Source: Elusimicrobiota bacterium
Lineage (GTDB): Bacteria > Elusimicrobiota > Elusimicrobia > Elusimicrobiales > Elusimicrobiaceae
DNA: 5,460 nucleotides
Assembly: GCA_031259485.1 (NCBI GenBank)
Contig: JAIRLH010000109.1
Coordinates: 1 to 5,460, forward strand
Reading direction: 5' to 3'
How positions within the stretch are numbered: position 1 is the first letter of the stretch; each line of letters starts with the position of its first letter. A program made the position numbers and the translations under genes. Under the pieces are notes generated by a model, which had not been told where the DNA came from, made no database searches, and worked only from the letters and a program-made list of their open reading frames with translations. Shown piece after piece: positions 1-5,146 of the stretch.

Positions 1-920
1 TCCAGCTTTGTCCTGTCTTCTGGCAAATCGTAGCCAGAGGCAAGCGCCATTATATCAAGCCATGCCATTTCATAGCGGTTAGGGTTGTCGCCTAGCAGTT
101 CCTGTGCGATTGCCTCAAAAGCGTATAACAACTTCAAGTATTGTTTATGCAGATTCTCGTTCTCCCAATCTGTAGGTATCTCTTTACCTTCAAACCTATG
201 CGCCATATCTTCGGCAGCCGCCTGCGGGCCGACGGCCTTGTCTTTCAGCCCTTCCAAATACTCTTCATAAGTCTGGCCGTACAGTCTTTTTGAAAAGATA
301 TCGTATGTATTCTTTAAAACGTCGGTCAGTACTATCACGGAGCCTGATAACAACAGAGTCCAAATCACACTTGCGCCGATTTTTTCGACAGAGCATACCG
401 CCGGAAATCCTATCCCCGCGATAGCGCCCACTGTATAGCCCGCCTCCGCAAAATATGGGGCCAGCCAGGCACAAGTCCCCCATGTGACTATCGCAAAAAG
501 TGTAAATATCGTGCCGTATTTTAACCATCTTCCCACCTGATATTCTTTATATTCAGAACTGCCTTTCAATAATTCGCCCATGATTTCGGCCGTAAGCGTA
601 AGATGCTCTTTGGTCTGCGCGGGCGTTAGTTTATAATAGGGCATTTCTTTCCAGTTCTCGCCGGAGGATTTCAGATAGTTAGCATACGCGCCCTGTTGAT
701 TTTTCAGTCTTTCGCGCGCGGCATTTATTTTGGCTCCCAAACTCTGTTTTTCAGCCCAGCGCGTGGAAACGCTTTTATCAAATTCAGGGGCCCCATAGCG
801 GCCCCAATGATAACTGTCCATATAAGTCTGCGCAAAAGCGGTATTGGAACAAAATAATATTATTGCAGTAAGCGTTAAATTTAAAACCTTTCTGAGTTCC
901 GTAAGCATATATTTCTTCAT
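1..920 (-). CDS. Exported membrane protein of unknown function (3' end cut by window edge)
   Basis: I do not recognise this family. The frame is open from an ATG at 920 to the left edge, giving 306 visible residues with no stop. A start here is supported by an AAGGGA ribosome binding site five bases upstream and by a good signal peptide. The signal has a basic n-region (MKKYMLTELRK), a hydrophobic core at residues 14-25 and a likely signal peptidase I cut after Ala-Phe-Ala30. Residues 31-130 are polar and helical, rich in Lys, Glu and Tyr. Residues about 134-157 are a clear membrane segment, 163-176 a weaker Gly/Ala-rich one and 183-202 a third. Residues 203-306 are soluble, acidic and probably helical. 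The gene starts 20 bases after the stop of the upstream exported protein, whose signal peptide closely resembles this one, so the two are probably co-transcribed. The product is likely an inner-membrane protein with periplasmic N-terminal sequence. Cys24 is not in a convincing lipobox, so it is probably not a lipoprotein. Confidence 0.8.
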   Translation of the reverse strand, partial: MKKYMLTELRKVLNLTLTAIILFCSNTAFAQTYMDSYHWGRYGAPEFDKSVSTRWAEKQSLGAKINAARERLKNQQGAYANYLKSSGENWKEMPYYKLTPAQTKEHLTLTAEIMGELLKGSSEYKEYQVGRWLKYGTIFTLFAIVTWGTCAWLAPYFAEAGYTVGAIAGIGFPAVCSVEKIGASVIWTLLLSGSVIVLTDVLKNTYDIFSKRLYGQTYEEYLEGLKDKAVGPQAAAEDMAHRFEGKEIPTDWENENLHKQYLKLLYAFEAIAQELLGDNPNRYEMAWLDIMALASGYDLPEDRTKL

Positions 921-925
921 GTTTA

Positions 926-931
926 TCCCTT
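926..931 (-). promoter_or_regulatory. Ribosome binding site deciding the ATG at 920
   Basis: On the minus strand AAGGGA lies five bases before the ATG at 920. It sits in the 20-base gap after the stop codon (941-943) of the upstream gene and fixes the start of the left-edge gene, ahead of the internal Met codon at residue 5. Confidence 0.6.
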
Positions 932-940
932 GTTTGTCTT

Positions 941-2386
941 TTATTTACGACCTAGTTTAGAGCGGCCTTCAAACATCGCGTTTCTTGCGTCTTGTATTGC
1001 CTGTTTTTTTTGTAATTCTTCCTGTTTCTTTTGCAGGTTTTTTTGCAGTTCTTCTTTCTTTCCTTCGGCCTGCCGCCTGCTCCATTCTCCAAGCGCGGCT
1101 TTAATTACGGGTTCGTTCATTATATCTTCGCTCCTTACTAAGTCCATCTGCCCGATAAAATATTCTGTCAGCCAAAAGGTTAATTTTTCTTTGTCGCCAG
1201 CATAGTCTTGTATTACATAGCCCATAATCTCGGGCTCTTTTGCGCAGAATGTTCCGGCCAGCGCAGGGCCGTATTCGCCGCCCACTAATTCGCTCATTGC
1301 CAAACGCTTTTCCAGCCCCGATATATTGGCGAAAGCCTTACCGCTTATAAGTTCCATTCCTATTATAAATCCCAACATCGCTACCCCAAATCCACTGCCA
1401 GCTTTTCCAGCTTTGCCGTTCTTAAATATCAGCTTAATTCTCTCCCAGAAACCAAGCTTCTTTGCAGTCTGTGTTGCTTTGGGGAAGAACGCTTCGGCTA
1501 TCTCGTCTGGCACTTTGCCTTCCTGCATCTTCTCTGTAAAGGCGGCTTTCATTTTCGCGCGCTCCCCAGGGGAATATTTTTTAACGGCTTTATTCAAATA
1601 TTTATCAAGCTCCGAGGATTTCTCCAACATTGATTTAGCGAAAGCTTCCATAAAAAACTCGGCGGGCAGTTTACCGTTGATTTTTAACCCCACCTGATTT
1701 TGAGCATAGTGTATCATATCCGGCAGCTCTTTAATCCCGACTTCCTTAAAATATATACGCGCGGTTTCATGCGGATTGGCGCTTTTGAGTATCTCAGAAA
1801 CCTTTTCTGGTATTGTCCCAGTTTTCAGTTTGTTAAACTCGAGATTTGAATAATTTTCCAAATCGGGACGGATTTTAGTTACCGTTCGTATGCCGTTCTT
1901 TTCTTGTAAAACAAATACTTCTATATCTCCCGCAGGAATATCAGATACGGTATAATAATGGCCCGAATATCTGTCATATGGATACCTGCCTTTGACTTTT
2001 TTGACTTTAATGAATACAGCAATAGGTTTCTCAGAATAAACCCTAATACTGTAATCAAGAGCTTGCTCAGGACTGCTTGAGAGACTTATCGCACCTTCAG
2101 TTCTTGCAGGCATGTAAAATTCCCTTTGTGGGAAAAGGTTGGGAGCTGTACTTCGTTGGGCATATTTTGTCTGAAGTCCGTTTTGTAGTATATTTTTTAA
2201 ACTGTTCTCATCTACTACTATGCCACGAAATAAAAATCCTTTTTCATTACCGAATTTTTTTTCAATTATTTTAGAAAAAGCCGATGCTGTTTGAGCAAAA
2301 ACAGATGTGCTAGTATTAACCAGCATGATTGCGGTTAATAAAATTGATAATATTTTTTTACATATTTCAGTTTCGCGTGTTTTCAT
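941..2386 (-). CDS. Exported protein with an ADP-ribosyltransferase-like N-terminal domain, hydrophobic segment and C-terminal coiled coil
   Basis: This is a 481-residue protein with no firm family assignment. Residues 1-31 form a signal peptide: basic start, hydrophobic core at 12-23 and a likely cut after Val-Phe-Ala31. Residues about 48-175 look like an ADP-ribosyltransferase fold of the R-S-E type. There is Phe-Arg54-Gly on a first strand followed by a helix ending in Asn-Gly. A Ser101-Leu-Ser103 strand then runs into the helix PEQALDYS, and a late DIPAGDIEVF strand (149-158) resembles the 'GIP..I' strand of cholera-type toxins. The catalytic Glu expected seven residues before that Ile-Pro is His143, so the domain may be inactive, or Glu156 may substitute. 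Residues 205-320 are charged and helical. Residues 331-347 are hydrophobic (a possible membrane span), and 434-468 are Glu/Gln/Lys-rich coiled coil. No Shine-Dalgarno sequence precedes the ATG, but it is the only start that keeps the signal peptide. It is the first gene of a likely two-gene operon with the left-edge membrane protein. The reading frame is certain; the ART fold is inferred from motifs. Confidence 0.85.
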   Translation of the reverse strand: MKTRETEICKKILSILLTAIMLVNTSTSVFAQTASAFSKIIEKKFGNEKGFLFRGIVVDENSLKNILQNGLQTKYAQRSTAPNLFPQREFYMPARTEGAISLSSSPEQALDYSIRVYSEKPIAVFIKVKKVKGRYPYDRYSGHYYTVSDIPAGDIEVFVLQEKNGIRTVTKIRPDLENYSNLEFNKLKTGTIPEKVSEILKSANPHETARIYFKEVGIKELPDMIHYAQNQVGLKINGKLPAEFFMEAFAKSMLEKSSELDKYLNKAVKKYSPGERAKMKAAFTEKMQEGKVPDEIAEAFFPKATQTAKKLGFWERIKLIFKNGKAGKAGSGFGVAMLGFIIGMELISGKAFANISGLEKRLAMSELVGGEYGPALAGTFCAKEPEIMGYVIQDYAGDKEKLTFWLTEYFIGQMDLVRSEDIMNEPVIKAALGEWSRRQAEGKKEELQKNLQKKQEELQKKQAIQDARNAMFEGRSKLGRK

Positions 2387-2446
2387 GGTTTTATTTTAGA
2401 CGGCTTTTTGTTTCACTACGTAAGGGCCGGCCTTTCCCCTTAAGTT

Positions 2447-2474
2447 ATTATATAATCTGACCGTTGTTTTGCAA
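2447..2474 (-). promoter_or_regulatory. Candidate sigma70-type promoter for the exported-protein operon
   Basis: On the minus strand a perfect TATAAT (2447-2452) is preceded, 16 bases upstream, by TTGCAA (2469-2474), which matches four of six bases of the -35 consensus. Transcription would begin near 2440 and leave a leader of about 54 bases before the ATG at 2386. Such boxes occur by chance in AT-rich DNA, so support comes from position as well as sequence. Confidence 0.45.
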
Positions 2475-2519
2475 TGGGCCAAAGGACCTATATAGCAGTG
2501 TAATTTGGACCCAGATTAT
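2452..2519. repeat. Imperfect inverted repeat overlapping the leftward promoter
   Basis: An 8-base arm ATAATCTG at 2452-2459 is exactly complementary in inverted order to CAGATTAT at 2512-2519. Inside it a second pair, GGGCCAAA and TTTGGACCC, is complementary with one bulged base, and its CCC overlaps the right outer arm. The left arm overlaps the -10 box of the leftward promoter. This could be an operator-like site or a fold in an RNA; it could also be chance in an AT-rich spacer. Confidence 0.3.
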
Positions 2520-2545
2520 TTTTAATTGTTTTAAATTAAAAAGTG

Positions 2546-2574
2546 TTTGCCTTTATGCCCGCAATAATGGCAAA
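2546..2574. repeat. Stem-loop in the guaB upstream spacer
   Basis: TTTGCC (2546-2551) pairs with GGCAAA (2569-2574). After one T-T mismatch, TTAT (2553-2556) pairs with ATAA (2564-2567), leaving a seven-base GCCCGCA loop. On the minus strand the stem is followed three bases later by a run of five T residues, so it could act as a weak terminator for leftward transcription, but no leftward gene ends here. Its role is unknown. Confidence 0.4.
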
Positions 2575-2611
2575 GGGCAGGGCCCCGAGCTTTTCGCAAG
2601 GCGGCTCATAT

Positions 2612-2641
2612 TTGCTATCGTTTCCTTAAAAAAGTTATAAT
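2612..2641 (+). promoter_or_regulatory. Candidate sigma70-type promoter for guaB
   Basis: A perfect TATAAT at 2636-2641 is preceded, 18 bases upstream, by TTGCTA at 2612-2617, matching four of six -35 bases. It would start transcription near 2648 and give guaB a leader of about 54 bases. It is the best-placed promoter candidate for guaB. A second TATAAT at 2451-2456 reads the same way but would imply a leader of about 240 bases. Confidence 0.5.
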
Positions 2642-2656
2642 AAAAAAAAGGGCTTT

Positions 2657-2699
2657 GGCGCGCCGGCAGTAGCCGCCCGCCCCAGTGCCCGGGGAAGGA
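2657..2699 (+). promoter_or_regulatory. GC-rich guaB leader with short hairpins and ribosome binding site
   Basis: The leader just before guaB is much richer in GC than the DNA upstream. It contains the palindrome GGCGCGCC (2657-2664), a 4-base stem CGGC/GCCG around AGTA (2664-2675) and a stem CCCC/GGGG (2680-2694). The CCCC/GGGG stem stops just before the Shine-Dalgarno-like AAGGA (2695-2699), only two bases from the ATG at 2702. The ribosome site is therefore close to a fold, which could tune translation. No known riboswitch class was recognised. Confidence 0.35.
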
Positions 2700-2701
2700 A
2701 A

Positions 2702-4165
2702 ATGGACAACAAGTTCTCCAAAGAAGGCCTTACTTTCGACGATGTGCTTCTCGTCCCGCAGCGCAGCGAAGTGCTGCCCAAAGACGTAAAAACCCAAACA
2801 ACCCTTACAAAAAAAATTAAACTCAATATCCCGCTGATGAGCGCGGGTATGGACACCGTTACAGAAGCCAAAATGGCCGTCGCCATCGCGCGCGAGGGCG
2901 GGATAGGTATAATACATAAAAACATGTCCGCCGCCGCCCAAGCGGCCGAGGTTGACCGCGTTAAACGCAGCGACAACGGGGTTATAGAAAATCCTTTCTC
3001 CCTTTCAAAAGACAATACTTTGAACGACGCGCGGGAAATCACCGCCCGCTACAAAATATCGGGCGTGCCGATAGTTGACGGCAATAATAAACTCATCGGC
3101 ATACTTACCAACCGCGACATGCGTTTTGAAACCGACGGTCACCGCAAAATTGAAGAGATAATGACGAAAGCTAATCTCATCACGGCCAAAGTCGGTACTT
3201 CGCTCAAAGAAGCCAAGGAAATCCTACGCGCGCACCGCGTTGAAAAGTTGCCGCTGGTGGATGAAAATAATGTTTTAAAAGGTCTCATCACAATCAAAGA
3301 CATAGAGAAAAGCATTATATACCCGCAGTCCGCGAAGGACGAAAAGGGGCGTTTGCTAGTAGGCGCGGCTATAGGAATTACCAAAGATATGCTCACCCGC
3401 GCGCAGGCTTTGCTTGACGCGGGCGCGGATATTTTGACCGTGGATACGGCACACGGGCACAGCCGCGGCGTAACAGACGCGGTGCGTAAAATTAAAGAGG
3501 TTTTCCCTTCGTGCCAGCTTATAGCGGGCAATGTCGCTACGGTGGAAGCCACGGAAGATTTGATAAAAGCCGGCGCGGATGCGGTTAAAGTCGGGATAGG
3601 CCCGGGCGCTATCTGCACCACGCGCGTCGTTGCCGGAATAGGCGTGCCGCAGATTACAGCGATTTACGATTGCGCGAAAGCTGCCGCAAAGTATGATATC
3701 CCCGTGATTGCCGATGGCGGCATTAAATTCTCCGGCGATATTGCAAAGGCCATTGCCGCAGGCGCGGGCGTGTGCATGATGGGCTCGCTGTTCGCGGGCA
3801 CCAACGAATCCCCTGGCGAAAATATTATTTACAACGGCCGAGCGTTTAAGACTTACAGAGGCATGGGGTCCAGCTCCGCCATGGCCGCCGGCAGTTGCGA
3901 CAGATATTTCCAAGAAAATTCCAAAAAACTCGTGCCCGAAGGCGTTGAAGGCCGCGTGCCTTACCGCGGCGCGCTGAGCGACGTTGTATTTCAGCTTATC
4001 GGAGGTTTGCGCGCCGCCATGGGCTACTGCGGCGTGAAGACAATCAAAGAACTGCGCGAGAGCGGGCGCTTCATACGCATAACCAACGCGGGGCTTAAGG
4101 AATCGCACCCTCACGATATTTTCATAACCAAAGAAGAATCCAACTATAGCGTGGGGAATTTGTAA
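2702..4165 (+). CDS. guaB: Inosine-5'-monophosphate dehydrogenase
   Basis: This enzyme oxidises IMP to XMP with NAD+ in the cytoplasm, the first committed step from IMP to GMP, and works as a tetramer. The 487 residues match the usual bacterial length (E. coli has 488). The N-terminus KEGLTFDDVLLVPQ is the family signature, which fixes the ATG at 2702. Residues about 94-150 and 155-210 are the two regulatory CBS domains inserted in the barrel. The TIM-barrel catalytic parts follow: Asp248 in TVDTAHGHS, Asn277 in IAGNVAT, the active-site loop GIGPGAICTTR with nucleophile Cys305, Asp338 in IADGGIKFSGD, and the phosphate-binding MMGS at 359-362. The mobile flap carries Arg401-Tyr402, and the C-terminal ESHPHD and NYSVGN segments are normal. 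The loop normally reads GPGSICTTR; here the Ser is Ala303. In the family this Ser contacts the IMP phosphate, so the change is notable though the other phosphate contacts remain. The gene appears to be transcribed alone. Confidence 0.98.
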   Translation: MDNKFSKEGLTFDDVLLVPQRSEVLPKDVKTQTTLTKKIKLNIPLMSAGMDTVTEAKMAVAIAREGGIGIIHKNMSAAAQAAEVDRVKRSDNGVIENPFSLSKDNTLNDAREITARYKISGVPIVDGNNKLIGILTNRDMRFETDGHRKIEEIMTKANLITAKVGTSLKEAKEILRAHRVEKLPLVDENNVLKGLITIKDIEKSIIYPQSAKDEKGRLLVGAAIGITKDMLTRAQALLDAGADILTVDTAHGHSRGVTDAVRKIKEVFPSCQLIAGNVATVEATEDLIKAGADAVKVGIGPGAICTTRVVAGIGVPQITAIYDCAKAAAKYDIPVIADGGIKFSGDIAKAIAAGAGVCMMGSLFAGTNESPGENIIYNGRAFKTYRGMGSSSAMAAGSCDRYFQENSKKLVPEGVEGRVPYRGALSDVVFQLIGGLRAAMGYCGVKTIKELRESGRFIRITNAGLKESHPHDIFITKEESNYSVGNL

Positions 4166-4168
4166 ACT

Positions 4169-4182
4169 CCTCTGGCAAGAGG
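4169..4182 (+). terminator. Weak hairpin just after guaB
   Basis: CCTCT and AGAGG form a 5-base stem around GGCA three bases after the guaB stop. Only a short TTT follows, so this is at best a weak intrinsic terminator. No better candidate lies within the next 100 bases. Confidence 0.3.
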
Positions 4183-4226
4183 TTTGCAGCTTAAGGCGCG
4201 AAATTTTGCTACAATATTTTTAATTT

Positions 4227-4254
4227 TTGCAGTAAATGGCAGTTGTATTACAAT
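4227..4254 (+). promoter_or_regulatory. Possible promoter left from the decayed pilin gene
   Basis: TTGCAG (4227-4232) and TACAAT (4249-4254, five of six -10 bases) are separated by 16 bases and point towards the pilin remnant. The -35 match is poor. If real, it may be the old promoter of that gene, now without a start codon and leader peptide downstream. Confidence 0.25.
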
Positions 4255-4272
4255 TTGAATGCGTTTTTGGAA

Positions 4273-4313
4273 CCCTATTAAAGAATAGGGAGAGCTTTTG
4301 AAAATTCAAAAGC
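4273..4313. repeat. Two adjacent perfect hairpins at the broken end of the pilin remnant
   Basis: CCCTATT (4273-4279) and AATAGGG (4284-4290) form a perfect 7-base stem with loop AAAG. Three bases later GCTTTTG (4294-4300) and CAAAAGC (4307-4313) form a second perfect 7-base stem with loop AAAATT; two more base matches within the loop make it almost a full palindrome. Neither is followed by a T-run on the plus strand, so they do not look like standard terminators. They lie where the recognisable pilin sequence begins. Confidence 0.5.
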
Positions 4314-4574
4314 AAATTATCAGTCCAAAAACAGCTCGTTATTTAGGCACAAGATGTCGGAACTTATACCTTTGACATAACGAAACTTGATATAGATATT
4401 CCGCAGGGGCAGTTATCCGCGTCTTGGGGAGCTTCTGACCCAGATAAACCCAATCTTTATGTTTACAGTTGTAGCGGGAATAGAACATGCGGCGCTTTCG
4501 CTGCCAATAAGGATTTACCGAACCTTGAGTTTCATTTTCTTAGATATTCTTATGATGAAGAGCCTGTTCTTTGA
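4289..4574 (+). pseudogene. Remnant of a type IV pilin-like gene, N-terminus lost and frameshifted
   Basis: Two plus-strand frames join into one pilin-like sequence. Bases 4289-4345 read GELLKIQKQIISPKTARYL. Skipping one G at 4346, bases 4347-4574 continue AQDVGTYTFDITKLDIDIP and on to a TGA at 4572. The combined 'RYLAQ..GTYTFDI.KLDI.IP' resembles 'FYLTNSRYP..I.DLSDI.IN' in the intact pilin beside it. The later part has the Cys-X5-Cys pair (at 4470 and 4488) and LPNLEFHF expected of the variable C-terminal region. The hydrophobic N-terminal helix, Glu5 and prepilin leader are absent, and an in-frame TAG lies at 4286-4288. The C-terminus appears short, ending one base before the stop of the convergent intact pilin, which suggests a deletion joined them. 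The pilin identity is inferred from resemblance; the lack of an intact frame is seen directly. Confidence 0.6.
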
Positions 4575-4575
4575 T

Positions 4576-5070
4576 CTAAATAACATATCTTATTTTTCCC
4601 TCGCCGCTGTCTTGAAGATTCCCCTTTATTGCGCCTGGTAGAGATTTGCAGACATATTCATATTCCGGCACGGCGTCGCACAAAAATTTGTCTCTGTATA
4701 TATAATTATCCGGTCCATGATTCTTTGAAACGTAGAAAAATAAATATTTATCACGCGTCCCGTCTTTATTAACACTAAATCTGGTTGTAGTAAAATCTAT
4801 TGCAAAACCATTTGTATTATTAATATTTATATCTGACAGATCGGCAATAGAGCTGGGATATCTACTGTTGGTAAGATAAAAAATATCATAATGCGGCTGT
4901 ATTTTCTTTAAAAGAAGGAGCCCCTGCATAGCTTTGCTTTTTTCTACTGCTTTCTGATATTGCGGTATGGCTATTGCGGCCAGAATGCCGATTATCAAAA
5001 CCACAACCAAAAGTTCTATAAGCGTGAACCCCATGGAAAGCGCTTTTAATTTCTTGTGATTATAAAACAT
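4576..5070 (-). CDS. Type IV pilin-like protein (prepilin, PilE/PulG type)
   Basis: The product is a 164-residue prepilin that would be cut by prepilin peptidase, inserted in the inner membrane and assembled into a pilus or pseudopilus. The 14-residue leader ends in Gly14, and the mature protein begins Phe-Thr-Leu-Ile-Glu, with the conserved Glu at +5. A 20-residue hydrophobic helix follows, then the AIPQYQKAVEKSKA segment seen in many bacterial pilins. Residues 60-82 hold the usual 'YDIFYLTNSRYP' linker to the globular domain. Cys131 and Cys141 probably form the C-terminal disulfide loop. The ATG at 5070 has an AGGAG site seven bases upstream. The protein is within the usual length of minor or major pilins, but no assembly genes (ATPase, PilC, secretin, peptidase) are in the window, so pilus versus type II secretion pseudopilus cannot be decided. 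An ankyrin gene lies 76 bases upstream on the same strand. The gene looks intact and poorer in GC than guaB. Confidence 0.93.
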   Translation of the reverse strand: MFYNHKKLKALSMGFTLIELLVVVLIIGILAAIAIPQYQKAVEKSKAMQGLLLLKKIQPHYDIFYLTNSRYPSSIADLSDININNTNGFAIDFTTTRFSVNKDGTRDKYLFFYVSKNHGPDNYIYRDKFLCDAVPEYEYVCKSLPGAIKGNLQDSGEGKIRYVI

Positions 5071-5077
5071 ATCTTTT

Positions 5078-5082
5078 CTCCT
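5078..5082 (-). promoter_or_regulatory. Strong ribosome binding site of the pilin gene
   Basis: AGGAG on the minus strand lies seven bases before the ATG at 5070, an ideal spacing. It supports the 14-residue prepilin leader over a start at Met13, which would leave only a two-residue leader. Confidence 0.75.
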
Positions 5083-5113
5083 GTAAGCAATAACATGAAG
5101 TTAAGATATATTA

Positions 5114-5141
5114 CACCACAACAGAGCCCATTTTGCACCAC
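5114..5141. repeat. Direct repeat CACCAC upstream of the pilin gene
   Basis: CACCAC occurs at 5114-5119 and 5136-5141, 22 bases apart, close to two helical turns, in the 76-base gap between the ankyrin stop and the pilin start. Such spacing suits a dimeric activator, but six-base repeats arise easily by chance and no clear -10/-35 pair was seen with it. Confidence 0.25.
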
Positions 5142-5146
5142 TCTGA

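Larger units (their letters stand above)
2387..2701. other. Divergent intergenic region between the exported-protein operon and guaB
   Basis: These 315 bases hold no gene I can support. The left half is AT-rich and carries a candidate leftward promoter. The middle holds two inverted-repeat structures. The right 65 bases hold a candidate guaB promoter and a GC-rich leader. I saw no tRNA, no purine riboswitch core and no mobile element ends. The individual sites are listed separately. Confidence 0.7.

Noticed and set aside
265..528. Minus-strand open frame of 87 codons with an ATG
   Set aside because: It lies inside the left-edge exported membrane protein in another frame. The real frame has a ribosome site, signal peptide and membrane segments over all 306 codons.
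849..851. Lipoprotein signal at Cys24 of the left-edge gene
   Set aside because: The residue before the Cys is Phe, which does not fit a lipobox. The Ala-Phe-Ala site at residue 30 fits signal peptidase I better.
2553..2609. 18-codon minus-strand open frame (MSRLAKSSGPCPLPLLRA) in the guaB spacer
   Set aside because: Its only Shine-Dalgarno-like sequence is 13 bases away and there is no family or operon context. It overlaps the stem-loop at 2546-2574, which may explain its codons.
2440..2701. Purine riboswitch or other known leader RNA upstream of guaB
   Set aside because: The conserved core and the P1-P2-P3 arrangement with matching loops were not found; only unassigned short stems are present.
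3356..4114. Long minus-strand open frame opposite guaB (252 codons)
   Set aside because: It is an antisense shadow of GC-rich guaB codons. The product is rich in Ala, Arg and His with no domain, while the opposite strand encodes a complete IMP dehydrogenase.
4459..4641. 60-codon plus-strand open frame starting ATG at 4459
   Set aside because: It overlaps the pilin remnant in another frame and runs into the 3' end of the convergent intact pilin. It has no ribosome site or recognisable feature.
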